Assembly (NCBI RefSeq): GCF_905147365.1
Contig: NC_056421.1
Location: 12,976,001 to 13,040,000 of the forward strand
Length of the DNA: 64,000 nucleotides
Origin: Aricia agestis
Lineage: Eukaryota > Arthropoda > Insecta > Lepidoptera > Lycaenidae
Direction of reading: 5' to 3'
The notes under the pieces were generated by a model. That model saw nothing but the letters and a program-made list of their open reading frames with translations, did not search any database and was not told the DNA's origin. Positions 12,140-22,267 of the stretch are shown here, one piece after another. Each line of letters starts with the position of its first letter. The first letter of the stretch is position 1. The translations under genes were made by a program, and so were the position numbers.

Positions 12140-12345
12140 TTACCTAGTGCAGCTACAGGATACGGATTTGAAACGAAATCCCTTTTTTCTATAAATTCTG
12201 ATAGTAAAATACGTTTGGCACTCAGAGACTGCCGCGGTAAAGCTTTAATAAGTTTATAATTCGTATACGTCAAGTCGCACGCTAACAAACACCGTGCTGA
12301 AGTCTGGCAACGTCGCACCGACTACGTCACGCCGGCGAAAACCAC
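12140..12345. repeat. Unclassified repeat shared with 62530-62775
   Basis: Shares TTGGCACTCAGAGACTGC, TAATTCGTATACGTC, GTCGCACGC and CCGTGCTGAAGTCTGGCAACG with the second copy, in the same order and orientation. Reading frames cross parts of it on the minus strand but differ between the copies, so I treat it as a non-coding repeat. Confidence 0.55.
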
Positions 12346-12646
12346 ACCAAGTCTGCCGAACTGAAACGACGTTAGACGATTGTTAGGTGTTTTACGTTAC
12401 GGAATTTCTTGATTGGGTCGCCGCATTCAAAGCCCGCGTTAAAAGCTATGCAATGGCTTAAAATCTACTTTTTTTAATCTTTATTTTTTATGGAGAGACA
12501 ATTAGACCATGTCACTCTCGTAGAGAGCCATTCTTAAATACTACACATACTTAGTTAATTTTTATCTCTTAATTTTAGACCAAACAAAACTAATTTATAC
12601 AAAGTAATTGCTTCCTTAGATAAAGGAGCAGATAGAAATGGAAAGA

Positions 12647-12995
12647 TTTTTTTTATTTTTTATGAAATAAGGGGGCAAACGAGCAAACGGGTCACCTGAT
12701 GGAAACCAACTTCCGTCGCCCATGGACACTCGCAGCATCAGAAGAGCTGCAAGTGCGATGCCGGCCTTTTAAGAGGGAATAGGGTAATAGGGGAGGGTAG
12801 GGAAGGGAAGGGAAGGGAATAGTTGAGGGTAGGGAAGGGAATAGGGTAGGGGTTAGGGGATTGGGCCTCCGGTAAACTCACTCACTCGGCGAAACACAGT
12901 GCAAGCGCTGTTTCACGTCGGTTTTCTGTGAGAACGTGGCATTTATCCGGTCGAGCCGGCCCATTCGTGCCGAAGCATGGCTCTCCCACGTATAA
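12647..12995 (-). mobile_element. GTGGGAGAGCC-family SINE-like element
   Basis: Complete reverse copy: TTTATGAAATAAGGGGGCAAACG at left, purine-rich run in the middle (with the AATAGTTGAGGGTAGGG variant also seen at 21176 and 33938), GGCTCTCCCACGTATAAA at right. Confidence 0.9.
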
Positions 12996-13028
12996 AGAAT
13001 ACACTTACATCACAAACATTTATATTAT

Positions 13029-13122
13029 CTAAGTTAAAAAATATATCTTGTCTAGCTACTTCGTTCCGGACACATTCCACCATTACATGCTGGACGTCCT
13101 CAACCTTATCCCACTCTAAAAA
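13029..13122 (-). pseudogene. LINE ORF2 C-terminal scrap
   Basis: On the minus strand a short frame reads FLEWDKVEDVQHVMVEC, then VRNEVARQDIFLT and stop. The 'DV(E/Q)HV(L/M)..C' wording is typical of the zinc-finger-like end of LINE polyproteins after RNase H. Only about 31 codons survive; the rest is not recognisable. Confidence 0.45.
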
Positions 13123-13381
13123 ATCTACTTCTAATTATGGACTGCAAATCTATATTCTTGAAAACTTACGTTACAAGAAATAGTGTAAACTAACGGGAAC
13201 ACCATAAGCATTAAAACTTGCCCTACTCAAGTTTTACGTGGAGTCGACATGTCCCTAATCTCAGAGATAAGCGACGTAGGTTAGACAAATTAACCAAGTT
13301 AAGCAACTTAAGTCCTTGCGGTCGGTCCTTCAAGTTGTTTGCGATTGTACCCTGTTTTTATCGTAATATCATTTAATTAGG

Positions 13382-13386
13382 GTTAC
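13382..13386. repeat. Target site duplication of the copia element (left)
   Basis: GTTAC directly before the left LTR; the same five bases follow the right LTR at 17760-17764. Five bp is the usual size for Ty1/copia integrase. Confidence 0.9.
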
Positions 13387-13603
13387 TGTAGGAGATAAAT
13401 ATAAACCCGAATATAAAGTTTAGTACATTTATTGCACAGCGTATTATACAAGGCAAAATGGCGACAAGACGCGACAAGAAGCGGAACCGCGAAAAAGGAA
13501 CACACAAGCGCCACAAGTGAGCAAAACAGGAACTACTTAACAATCGTTCAAAAATTATTACATGTAACAGTTTAGAAACTTCTATGATGTTTTATTTTCA
13601 ACA
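13387..13603 (-). repeat. Copia 3' LTR
   Basis: 217 bp, TGTAGGAGATAAATATAA on the plus strand through to TTTTATTTTCAACA. On the sense strand the left end lies at 13603. An ATAAATATAA stretch near the plus-strand start is close to the sense 3' end. Confidence 0.92.
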
Positions 13604-13611
13604 TCCTCCCT
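13604..13611 (-). other. Copia polypurine tract
   Basis: Sense AGGGAGGA abuts the 3' LTR and would prime plus-strand DNA. The gag-pol stop codon TAG (13612-13610) overlaps its first two bases, so the coding frame uses the element to the very edge of the LTR. Confidence 0.85.
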
Positions 13612-16600
13612 AAAACATCAATCCCATCTTGGACGCACAATATCTCAGTTTTCTATATGGTGTTGCCTTGGTGAGCGCATCAGCTACCATCATGTCCGTC
13701 TGTACATACTGCACATCAATGTGTCCTTCCATAACTTTATCACGCACAAAATGGTGCCTGACATCTATGTGCTTGGTCCTGGAATGATAACCATCAGTAC
13801 CTGAAAGTTTTATAGAACTCTGATTATCGCTGTAGATTATCATTGCTTGATGTTTGAGCTCCGGCCAAAAACATTCTTGAAGCTGTTTTAACCACATAGC
13901 CTCTTGCACACACGACGACAACGACATATACTCTGCCTCAGTGGTAGACAGAGCCACAGTAGGCTGACGTTTAGAATTCCAGGAAATTGTTCCTCCCTGA
14001 AACATAAAAGAATAACCAGTGCAGGAACGTCGGTCATCTTCTGAGCTGGCCCAGTCTGCATCACAGAAACCATGAGTCATGTTCTCATCTAAATCTTGTT
14101 TAAAAGTCATTTTACAATCTTCAGTACCTTTTAAATAGCGCATGACTCGTTTCAAAGCTAGCCAATGTGACGTCTCAGGCTTGTTATTATATTTACTCAA
14201 CATATTAACAACATAACTTATATCTGGCCTAGTAATCTGAGAAATAAACAGTAGGCACCCAATTATTTCCTGATATGGAATGTCATGTAGTACACCTGAT
14301 TCTTTAGACACATCTTTAAATTTAGTATTAACATCTATAGGAGTCTTAACACTTTTGCAATCAGACATGCCATATTTATGTAAGACTTCTCGTATATATT
14401 TTTTCTGATCTAGATATAAAATTCCTTTCTTTCTATCTCTCTCTACATGTATACCAATATAATATCTTACATCACCTAGATCTTTTATTTTAAACTGTTT
14501 CTTAAGTTCTTTTTTAATGTAATTTTTTGACTCCATATTATTTGTTAATAATATAACATCGTCCACATATATAGCCAAAATTACTATATTATTATTATCT
14601 TCAATTTTATAATAGACGCAGGGATCTAATTTATTCTGCAATAAACCCAAATTTTTTAGTGTGGAGCTAAGCTTTTTATTCCATTGCCTGCTCGCCTGTT
14701 TCAATCCGTATAGAGATCTTTTTAAACGACATACCTGTTTATGATCACCGTTGCCATAGTGTGATGGTTGCATCATATAAATCTCTTCTTCAATGTCTCC
14801 CTGGAGGAAAGCAGATACGGTGTCCATTTGACATATATCTAAATCAAATTTAACAGCCAGAGCAAACAAATATCTCAAAGAAGCATACCTTATTACGGGT
14901 GAAAATACCTCTGTGTAATCTATTCCAGGTTTTTGTGAACAACCTTTAATCACAAGTCGTGCTTTATACTTTGATAATTCTCCATTTTCATTAGTTTTCT
15001 TTTTAAAAATCCATTTACATGGTATAGCACGTTTACCTTCAGGTAGAGTAGTAATTTCCCATGTATTATTTTCTAATAAAGAGTGGTACTCTTCATCCAT
15101 TGCTGATTTCCAGTTCTCAGCATCACTGCCAGACAAAGCTTCTTCAGCAGTCAATGGATCTGAAATCTGTTTAGCACACATAAAATTGTTGTGCATTTGA
15201 CGAGGTCGTAAAGTTATATTCCTCGTGAAATCAAACTCCTCACTATAACTTTCATCGCTTGGATAAAAAGTTCTATCATTGTCATTTCTACCATCCAATT
15301 CACAACTATCAAAAGTCGTGTCAGTGCTTGACTCTATCAAAGTTTCATTCGGAGGGTTCTCATCATCATCATCATTTTGAAAACTTAATGGGACATTAAT
15401 AAGTTGTGGGGTGGCTGTAGGTTCCGGAGTGACAATATTATCATTTTTGTTCTCAACTTTTTCAATAAATATTACATCTCTACTTATTGTAATCTTTTTA
15501 CTCACTGGGTCAAATAATCTGTACCCTTTTGTATTATTACAATATCCCACAAATAAAAGTTCTTTAGATTTACGATCCCACTTTAAACGTTTTTGTTTTG
15601 GAATATGTACCATAGCTTTAGAACCAAAAATCTTTAAATGTGAAATGTTTGGTTTCTTACCCGTCCATTTTTCATACGGGGTTACCTCGCTCAAAACCCG
15701 TGAAGGTGATCGGTTGACAACATAGGCCGCAGCTGTGACTGCTTCTGCCCACAAATGTTTTTGCAGCTTTGCTTCAAATAACATGCATTTTGCACGTTCA
15801 ACCAACGTCCGGTTCATGCGCTCAGCTAAACCGTTGTGCTCAGGAGTGTACGGTGTGCTGGTCTGATGTTTGATGCCGGAAGCTGCTAGAAAATCAGAAA
15901 ACATTTTATTGCAATACTCCCTTCCGTTATCGCTTCTCAATATTTTAATTTTCTTTTCTAATTCATTTTCTACTTCCTCTTTAAAAATCTTAAAAACAGA
16001 TGTAATATCCAATTTGTTTTTTAGAAAATAAACATAAACTTTACGTGAATAGTCGTCTATGAAAGTTATGAAGTATCTCGCACCACCAGCGGACGGTGTC
16101 TCCATCGGACCACATAGATCTGTATGTACTATTTCAAGCAATTCATTCGCTCTCGTACCCGAGCTGGGAAATGGTAATCGCGTTTGTTTCGCTTCATAGC
16201 ATGGAATACAAACAGTGTCGATACTTTTATTAGTATCAGTGATAGTTATGCCTTCGGCACATAATTCCAACTTTTTAACGTCTGCCAGATTTAAATGCCC
16301 CATCCTTTTGTGCCATGTTATGAGATCTGTCTTGCTCTCATGCGAAATATTATAAGCACTTCCACTAACAGTATTCAACTTATACATGTTATTGATAAGT
16401 TTAGCATTAGCTATAAGAATTTTATTGGCATTATATATATTACAGCCCGTCTCAGTGAACTCCACTTTACAGCCATTTTTGGTTAATTGACTAACCGATA
16501 GCAAGTTCGCACTTAATTCAGGAATTAATAAAACATTTCTCACCTGGATTGGATGCTCATCTTTACAAAAAATTGTTTGTATGTTAACTTTACCCATATC

Positions 16601-17437
16601 TTGCACGGAGACAACATCATTATTAGCCACCTTTACTTGTTGAATCGGAGAAGGTTGTATGTCATACATCCAGTCAGAATGTTTTGTCATGTGCATTGTG
16701 GCTCCGGAGTCAACATACCAATCGTCCTCACATATATTGTTGTGGGCTGAAAAAACTGCTGAAAAACCATTATGATTTGACTTTTTTACTGTGCATTGAC
16801 TTTTATAATGCCCGTATTTGTTACAGTTATAGCACCGTGGGCCTTTTCCTTTTAACTTGGCACTGGAGTTATTCTTGTGCTTAGTAAAAAATGCAGAAGA
16901 TTCTGAAACTTTCACTTCCTGCAAAAGTTTTGTCTTCACGAAATCTGACGTTATTGTCTTGCTGGAACTTTCCAGACCCATAATCATGGGTTTGTAAACA
17001 TCTGGTAGTCCCGCCAGCATGAGGGTCCCCAACCACTCGTCATCTACTGCAAATTTAATATTGCGTAATTTATGTGCAGTACTCATAATTTTATTTATAT
17101 AATCCTCCACGCTTGCACAATTATCTAGCGTAGTATTGATCAAATCTCGTAAAAGGCCGACTTTTCTTGATAATCCGGAGTCCTCGAAAGCATTTTGTAA
17201 ATTATTCCATACCTCTCTCGCAGTCTTAGCATTTTCAATATGGACGAAATTTATCGGATCCACCAACAAAATGATTTTGGACTTTGCCTTTACATCCTTT
17301 TTTACGTCGACATCGGTGCCTGGATCGACACATTCCCACAATTCTTCATGCTGCAAGTATGACTTTACAGCAAACTGCCAAGTGGAATAATTTTCCCGGC
17401 CGGCTAATCTTTCAATTTGTGGGTTCGACACGGCCAT
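13610..17437 (-). CDS. Copia Gag-Pol polyprotein, single frame, apparently intact
   Basis: 1275 residues with no stop or frameshift. Order seen: Gag (about 1-200, opening with the LAGRENYSTWQ motif usual for copia Gag); CCHC knuckle C202, C205, H210, C215; aspartic protease with DSGA at 243-246; integrase zinc domain H376, H381, C410, C413; catalytic core D440, D503, E539 (35 residues between the last two); reverse transcriptase with the first Asp at about 872 and YVDD at 957-960; RNase H with D1126/D1128, E1167 or E1169, and D1204 in YSDN. The polyprotein would package the RNA in particles, copy it to DNA and integrate it. Protease-integrase-RT-RNase H order is diagnostic of Ty1/copia, not gypsy. 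Gag and Pol share one frame, as in Drosophila copia, so Gag excess must come from splicing or processing; I did not identify the splice sites. The start Met (17437) is 105 bases inside the 5' LTR. Confidence 0.96.
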   Translation of the reverse strand: MAVSNPQIERLAGRENYSTWQFAVKSYLQHEELWECVDPGTDVDVKKDVKAKSKIILLVDPINFVHIENAKTAREVWNNLQNAFEDSGLSRKVGLLRDLINTTLDNCASVEDYINKIMSTAHKLRNIKFAVDDEWLGTLMLAGLPDVYKPMIMGLESSSKTITSDFVKTKLLQEVKVSESSAFFTKHKNNSSAKLKGKGPRCYNCNKYGHYKSQCTVKKSNHNGFSAVFSAHNNICEDDWYVDSGATMHMTKHSDWMYDIQPSPIQQVKVANNDVVSVQDMGKVNIQTIFCKDEHPIQVRNVLLIPELSANLLSVSQLTKNGCKVEFTETGCNIYNANKILIANAKLINNMYKLNTVSGSAYNISHESKTDLITWHKRMGHLNLADVKKLELCAEGITITDTNKSIDTVCIPCYEAKQTRLPFPSSGTRANELLEIVHTDLCGPMETPSAGGARYFITFIDDYSRKVYVYFLKNKLDITSVFKIFKEEVENELEKKIKILRSDNGREYCNKMFSDFLAASGIKHQTSTPYTPEHNGLAERMNRTLVERAKCMLFEAKLQKHLWAEAVTAAAYVVNRSPSRVLSEVTPYEKWTGKKPNISHLKIFGSKAMVHIPKQKRLKWDRKSKELLFVGYCNNTKGYRLFDPVSKKITISRDVIFIEKVENKNDNIVTPEPTATPQLINVPLSFQNDDDDENPPNETLIESSTDTTFDSCELDGRNDNDRTFYPSDESYSEEFDFTRNITLRPRQMHNNFMCAKQISDPLTAEEALSGSDAENWKSAMDEEYHSLLENNTWEITTLPEGKRAIPCKWIFKKKTNENGELSKYKARLVIKGCSQKPGIDYTEVFSPVIRYASLRYLFALAVKFDLDICQMDTVSAFLQGDIEEEIYMMQPSHYGNGDHKQVCRLKRSLYGLKQASRQWNKKLSSTLKNLGLLQNKLDPCVYYKIEDNNNIVILAIYVDDVILLTNNMESKNYIKKELKKQFKIKDLGDVRYYIGIHVERDRKKGILYLDQKKYIREVLHKYGMSDCKSVKTPIDVNTKFKDVSKESGVLHDIPYQEIIGCLLFISQITRPDISYVVNMLSKYNNKPETSHWLALKRVMRYLKGTEDCKMTFKQDLDENMTHGFCDADWASSEDDRRSCTGYSFMFQGGTISWNSKRQPTVALSTTEAEYMSLSSCVQEAMWLKQLQECFWPELKHQAMIIYSDNQSSIKLSGTDGYHSRTKHIDVRHHFVRDKVMEGHIDVQYVQTDMMVADALTKATPYRKLRYCASKMGLMF

Positions 17438-17530
17438 TGTATCGGATCGCTGAAAAAATTACGACTTACGAAAAACGCACTGATTTTTTCCAACAAATAT
17501 AACTGAACTTTATACGTATTCAGGTAGGGA

Positions 17531-17542
17531 CGGCCCATAACC
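17531..17542 (-). other. Copia primer-binding site (internal initiator-tRNA type)
   Basis: Directly after the 5' LTR the sense strand reads GGTTATGGGCCG. GGTTATGGGCC is complementary to the anticodon-loop region of insect initiator tRNA-Met, as in Drosophila copia and Ty5, which prime from a cleaved half tRNA and not from its 3' CCA end. Confidence 0.8.
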
Positions 17543-17759
17543 TGTAGGAGATAAATATAAACCCGAATATAAAGTTTAGTACATTTATTGCACAGCGTAT
17601 TATACAAGGCAAAATGGCGACAAGACGCGACAAGAAGCGGAACCGCGAAAAAGGAACACACAAGCGCCACAAGTGAGCAAAACAGGAACTACTTAACAAT
17701 CGTTCAAAAATTATTACATGTAACAGTTTAGAAACTTCTATGATGTTTTATTTTCAACA
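17543..17759 (-). repeat. Copia 5' LTR
   Basis: Same 217 bp as the 13387 copy, TG...CA ends. Should carry the promoter for the element's minus-strand transcript. Confidence 0.92.
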
Positions 17760-17764
17760 GTTAC
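17760..17764. repeat. Target site duplication of the copia element (right)
   Basis: GTTAC immediately after the right LTR, matching 13382-13386. Confidence 0.9.
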
Positions 17765-17944
17765 CATAATTTTGAAAGTTTGCCTGTTAATGGGAAAGTT
17801 CGAGCTGGTTTGTAAATTGCTAAACGGATTAATATTTAGTAATTTTTCTTTATATCGTTATATTTTTTGTAAATAATACTAGCTATAATGTTAATTTATG
17901 GGGAGTCTCTAAAAAGCAAATAAGGTTAAATAATAATGGTACCT

Positions 17945-18201
17945 ATACACAAATAAGTGATAATACTTTAGGGTATGTACGTGTTCCTGGTAAAGAGTTC
18001 ACTGTGAAAGTAGCAGCGCTGAAAGACGAAAATTTTTTTTCACTTTTTTATGGGCAAGGGCTCGAGCGTTACGAGTTTCCCCATACAAAAGTGAAAAATA
18101 TTTTTGGTCTTTCAGCGCTGCTACTTTCACAGTGAACTCTCTACAAGGAACACGTACACACCCTAAAGTATTATCACTTATTTTTGTTACACCCTGTATA
18201 A
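17945..18201. mobile_element. Foldback MITE, family V
   Basis: Two long arms: left with AAGTGATAATACTTTAGGG and AGTTCACTGTGAAAGTAGC, right the complement (GCTACTTTCACAGTGAACT, CCCTAAAGTATTATCACTT), ending TTGTTACACCCTGTATA. A unique middle reads GAGTTTCCCCATAC. The outermost left end has lost part of its inverted repeat. Relatives: 29928-30500 and 43805-43971. Confidence 0.75.
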
Positions 18202-18203
18202 TT

Positions 18204-19372
18204 CGCTTACCCTGTTACAAAATCAAGCGCATAGAACAATGTATTTTAATCGTTATTCTGCATGAAACTGGGTATAATTGTATGGTGTATAACTGTACAT
18301 TATAGCACATAGGTACGTCATAATATTATACGTGAATAGTGCAAAAAGCTTTCCGGATACTATGCAAAATAACCTCAAAATCACGGCCTATAGTTCAGCT
18401 TCTCCGAATTCAAATTAAATCCACAAATATTTTTACGATTTAGAATAAAATGCCTATGAAATAGCGTAAAACAGATTTTTATTTGACCGAAATGCTTTGT
18501 AAAATAATCTGTACATTTTTGTGAAGTTCACGTGAAGCGTGACAGAGTGGACAAAGTGATAAAAGTGCTTTGACCGCTCCATCACGATGCCACGCGCTTT
18601 TTATTAGCTTTCATTGTGCGGGACAATGTGACAATTTCACGACATTTTAACAAGTTACACTTTGAACAAAACTGGACTATAATGTTCAACAAGTTACATT
18701 TTTTGTTAAATTATTTGAACAATTAAATACAAATATTATGTCTCTGTACAGGTTCGTTATGTTTATCGTATCGTATATCGTCAACGAGAAAAGTTTAGTC
18801 TTTTAACAAAAGTAATAAATAAATCAAAAATGGCGGCGATTTTGACAAGAATTTTCGTCCAAAGTGCCACAATTTTAATTTTTATTGATCATTTTTGTTT
18901 TCGACACCAAATTCTTATAATATCATGAAAAATAATGAAACTACAAGTATTAATAACAACATGAAAATAATTTAACTAGAAGTAATGTATTGCAAACTTA
19001 AGTAATAACACAATAAATGATTATTATTATTAAGACGTCTTGTAAGCCAATTGAAGCTGTTCTTCAAATTGTGAGACTAAAAATAATTCCTATATACTTA
19101 CGTAGCTTAAAATTTCTCGCGTAACTCTCGAGAAGCAATAAAGCCTGCGATATTTATAAAATGGCAACATTTGCAAAATATGCTCCAAACACGTTCTGTT
19201 TCTCTTGCGAAATCTATTTCAGGATTTGGAGAGATTTGTGCAAAATTTATTACTTTTTCCTCATATACGGCGGACGTGAATTTTTTATTATGCTCTTTAT
19301 AACATTATATAAATTCAATAATGTCTAAGTAGTTATCCTGTCCCTGTCGTATAGAGTAGAATGATGTTGTAG
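18204..19372. other. AT-rich stretch, nothing recognised
   Basis: No coding frame or shared repeat was seen apart from short AT-rich runs. Confidence 0.4.
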
Positions 19373-19380
19373 CTCTAAAC

Positions 19381-20002
19381 CAGGGGTTACCAAATGGCAA
19401 ATGGTTCTGACGTGGGAGAGCCATGCTTCGGCACGAATGGGCCGGCTCGACCGGAGAATTACCACGTCCTCACAGAAAACCGGCGTGAAACAGCGCTTAC
19501 GCTGTGTTTCGCCGAGTTCTCTTCCCTACCCTCCCCTATTTCCTTCCTCACCCTCCCCTTTAATTCCCTTCCCTACCCTCCCCTGTTACCCCTTAAAATG
19601 CCGGCAACGCACCTGCAGCTCTTCTGATGCTGCGAGTGTCCATGGGCGACGGAAGTTGCTTTCCATCAGGTGACCCGTTTGCTCGTTTGCCCCCTTATTT
19701 CATTAAAAAAAAAATGGCGAACCGCGGCCCGCATCCGGACCGCCGACCCATTTTGTGCGGACCGAGCATTTTCGAACATGAAATTCGTTAAAAATAAATT
19801 TCGGTCTAGACTTACTGATAAACATCTTCAGGATTTAATACTCGTATCAATAGCTTGCACCAGTTTCACTTCAAACATCAGATCTTTGTAATTTCCATAA
19901 TTATTTACATTTTTTAATTTTGTTTTAATAAAATGTGCGGACCGTGAAGGTCAATTTTATTCCTGAAAATGGACCCCGAGCGAAACTAATTGGTGACCCC
20001 TG
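19381..20002. mobile_element. hAT-type non-autonomous element with 8-bp target duplication
   Basis: Terminal repeats CAGGGGTTACCAAA and TTGGTGACCCCTG are complementary apart from one position. Flanks CTCTAAAC at 19373-19380 and again at 20003-20010 form a perfect 8-bp duplication, the hAT signature. Its own body has CGCGGCCCGCATCCGGACC. About half of its length (19410-19714) is a later inserted SINE-like copy. No transposase frame. Confidence 0.88.
19410..19714 (+). mobile_element. GTGGGAGAGCC-family SINE-like element nested in hAT
   Basis: Forward copy from ACGTGGGAGAGCC to CTTATTTCATTAAAAAAAA, with a pyrimidine run in its middle that is shorter than in most copies. It lies inside the hAT element and so is younger than it. 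Confidence 0.88.
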
Positions 20003-20401
20003 CTCTAAACATTGTTATGTTTAAATCAGTGTGGGAATCATTGATTTCGAAGACTGTCATGGTCGGTTTATAGGAATCTGTTTCATAGAAGCCACTCATG
20101 TACCAATGTCAAGTGCCACGCTTAGTCCGTAGGCTAAAACATTGTGATGTTAAAGTAGTACATTAAACGTATTCCGATATCGGTTTCAGAAAAATGATAT
20201 CCCTAAGAAAGTTTAGGAAACGCGCCTTTTAACTCTTGACGATAGAAAACAGAGGGGTAATAAAAGTTTGAGATGTGTCTGTCAGTTTTTTTTGGTGCAT
20301 ACTGTATGAGGTAAACACAATGATTTTTTTTTTGTTAAATGTGATAACGGATGGTAATAGGCGCATGCTACGCTTATATTATGAAGCTGAAGAGTTCGTA
20401 T

Positions 20402-21103
20402 TTTGTTTGTTTGAACGCGCTAATTTAGGGAACCACTGGTTAGAAATGAAAAAATATTCTTGTGTTTAGTAATCCACTTATCAGGGAAGGGAAGAGCGTC
20501 CGTGGCCTAATGGGTAGACCTTCGGTTCGCACTCCTAGAGGGTGCAGGTTCGAACCCGGGTGGAGGCGTGTACCTATGAGACATTTTCTGATCTCAAGTA
20601 CATAATACGGACGCTCATACGGTGAAGGAAAACATCGTGAGGAAACCCGCACATAGTTGGTCCCTGACGTATTGACTAGTTCTTTCCTCTGGACTAGGCC
20701 GACTATAATGCGAGAATGTCGTATGCGCTCGGGCAACCATACGGACATTTAAATCTTGTCCCAGGCACTACAGTATTTGAGGAGTGGTTACTTCGCTCTG
20801 AAATTACTGTATAAATCATCCACAACGGATGTAAAGGCCTAGTTTTTTTTTTTTTTTTATCAGGGAAGGCTTTAGGCTATATGACATCACGTTACGACCA
20901 ATAAGGGCGAAGAATTAGAGGAAAATGTGGAGAAAATCGAAAAATTATTATTTGAACGCGCTAATTTTAATAGCTACTGGATCCATTTTTAAGTTATTTT
21001 GCATAAAGTAGGCCACAGGAAAGGACATAGGCTACTTTGTTTCTGGAAAAGGCACAGTTCCCGAAAATCCCGCCGGGTGGAGCCGCGCGGAACGTCTAGT
21101 GTT
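20402..21103. repeat. Tail-2 LINE tail, two tandem units, split by SINE-A
   Basis: Starts TTTGTTTGTTTGAACGCGC; interrupted at 20490 by SINE-A; resumes with GGCTTTAGGCTATATGACATC and GAATTAGAGGAAAATGTGG. A second unit opens at 20950 with TTTGAACGCGCTAATTTTA and ends with CGGGTGGAGCCGCGCGG. The unit spacing (SINE removed) matches the 175-bp period at 39021-39545. Confidence 0.75.
20491..20856 (+). mobile_element. SINE-A, tRNA-derived, complete with target duplications
   Basis: tRNA-like head at 20494-20566 with A-box-like TGGCCTAATGGG and B box GGTTCGAACCC, the internal RNA polymerase III promoter. A body of about 270 bp follows, then a T-run of 15 or so. Perfect 13-bp duplication TTATCAGGGAAGG at 20478-20490 and 20857-20869 proves insertion by target-primed reverse transcription. 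The parent tRNA is not certain. Confidence 0.9.
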
Positions 21104-21175
21104 GAAGTAAAAGACCTTACAATGTGCTGCGGGAAGGAGATCCCCCTTTTACATGGTCAGACAGAGTTTTAGCTT

Positions 21176-21520
21176 GTTTTTTTATGAAATAAGGGGGCAA
21201 ACGAGCAAACGGGTCACCTGATGGAAAGCAACTTCCGTCGCCCATGGACACTCGCAGCATCAGAAGTGATGCAAGTGCGTTGCCGGCCTTTTAAGAGGGA
21301 ATAGGGTAATAGGGGAGGGTAGGGAAGGGAAGGCAAGGGAATAGTTGAGGGTAAGGAAGGGAATAGGGTAGGGGTTAGGGGATTGGGCCTGCGGTAAACT
21401 CACTCACTCGGCGAAACACAGCGCAAGCGCTGTTTCACGTCGGTTTTCTGTGAGAACGTGGTATTTATCCGGTCGAGCCGGCCACTTCGTGCTGAAGCAT
21501 GGCTCTCCCACGTATAAATC
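21176..21520 (-). mobile_element. GTGGGAGAGCC-family SINE-like element
   Basis: Complete reverse copy, TTTTTTTATGAAATAAGG to CTCTCCCACGTATAAA, with AATAGTTGAGGGTAAGG in the purine run. Head slightly diverged (GCCACTTCGTGCTGAAGC). Confidence 0.9.
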
Positions 21521-21904
21521 ATCATTATTACTAACGTAGCTATCATCATCACCACTACAATATTATTATATTCTCATTGAATAATTATGCGTTGGTTTCA
21601 TAAAAAAAAAATTTATCATACGATAATAAAAACATTATATTGCTTTCACGATACAGCGTTTGTATAGCTCTGTAAAGTACAATACACGATTAATAGTTGT
21701 GATATGAATTTTTCGGTAACCGAATTTGGTGGCTTTAATAAAAAATTTAAGCTGAAAAGGGTAAGGTATTTTCAATACCATTTTGTTTGCATCGACATCG
21801 GCGAACAAAACACGTACGGTTTTAATTTTGATGTGTATCAGATTTAAATTGTGTACTCACTAGCTTTTTTTTATTTTATTTGTTAATAAAAAAATAAATA
21901 AAAA

Positions 21905-22176
21905 AATAATAATATCTATGGACGCTTTGCACCACGTCAGTCTGGCCCCGTGCCTAAGGGACTTGTGTTACGAGTACCAGACAACGGAAATATATTTAAT
22001 ACTTTTATATTATACATACATTTAAGATTTTTATTATATCATACATATTACTTATATATAATACACATCCAAGACGCAGGAACTTTGAAAACTTTTTATC
22101 CCGTCGGCGGGATTCGAACCCGCAACCCCCGGCTTGCGCTACCGACGCGCCACCAAATGAGCCACAGAGGTCGTAT
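21905..22176 (-). mobile_element. SINE-C, tRNA-derived
   Basis: Minus strand head (22172-22095) reads CTCTGTGGCTCATTTGGTGG then GGTTGCGGGTTCGAATCCC, that is A- and B-box-like sequence of a tRNA-derived promoter. A body with GTCTGGTACTCGTAACACAA and GGCACGGGGCCAGACTG follows and ends in an AT-rich (TTATTATTT-like) tail. This is a common lepidopteran SINE pattern. Confidence 0.82.
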
Positions 22177-22267
22177 TTAATTTGAAAGTTATCAAATCAA
22201 AACTCGTGTCATCGAAAATACTAATTTGTTTAGTTTGAAAAAGAATTAAACGCGTAAGTGGATGGAG

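Larger units (their letters stand above)
13387..17759 (-). mobile_element. Full-length Ty1/copia LTR retrotransposon, 4373 bp
   Basis: Complete element on the minus strand: 217-bp LTRs starting TG and ending CA at both ends, primer-binding site, one uninterrupted gag-pol frame and a polypurine tract, bounded by GTTAC target duplications. The two LTRs looked identical base for base when compared by eye, which indicates a recent insertion since LTRs are identical at integration. It is the only large intact gene-bearing unit in the window and a plausible source of active copies. Confidence 0.95.

Noticed and set aside
15411..15725. Plus-strand frames across the copia element (also 16295, 16553, 17136, 17284)
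   Set aside because: Antisense shadows of the intact gag-pol frame.
17404..17670. 88-codon minus-strand frame across the copia 5' LTR
   Set aside because: Covers LTR and leader and overlaps the gag-pol start in another frame; the LTR copy at 13387 has no equivalent use.
20494..20566. Possible tRNA gene (also 24663-24737 and 22095-22172)
   Set aside because: Each is followed by a SINE body and tail and is repeated in the window; the acceptor stems do not close properly.
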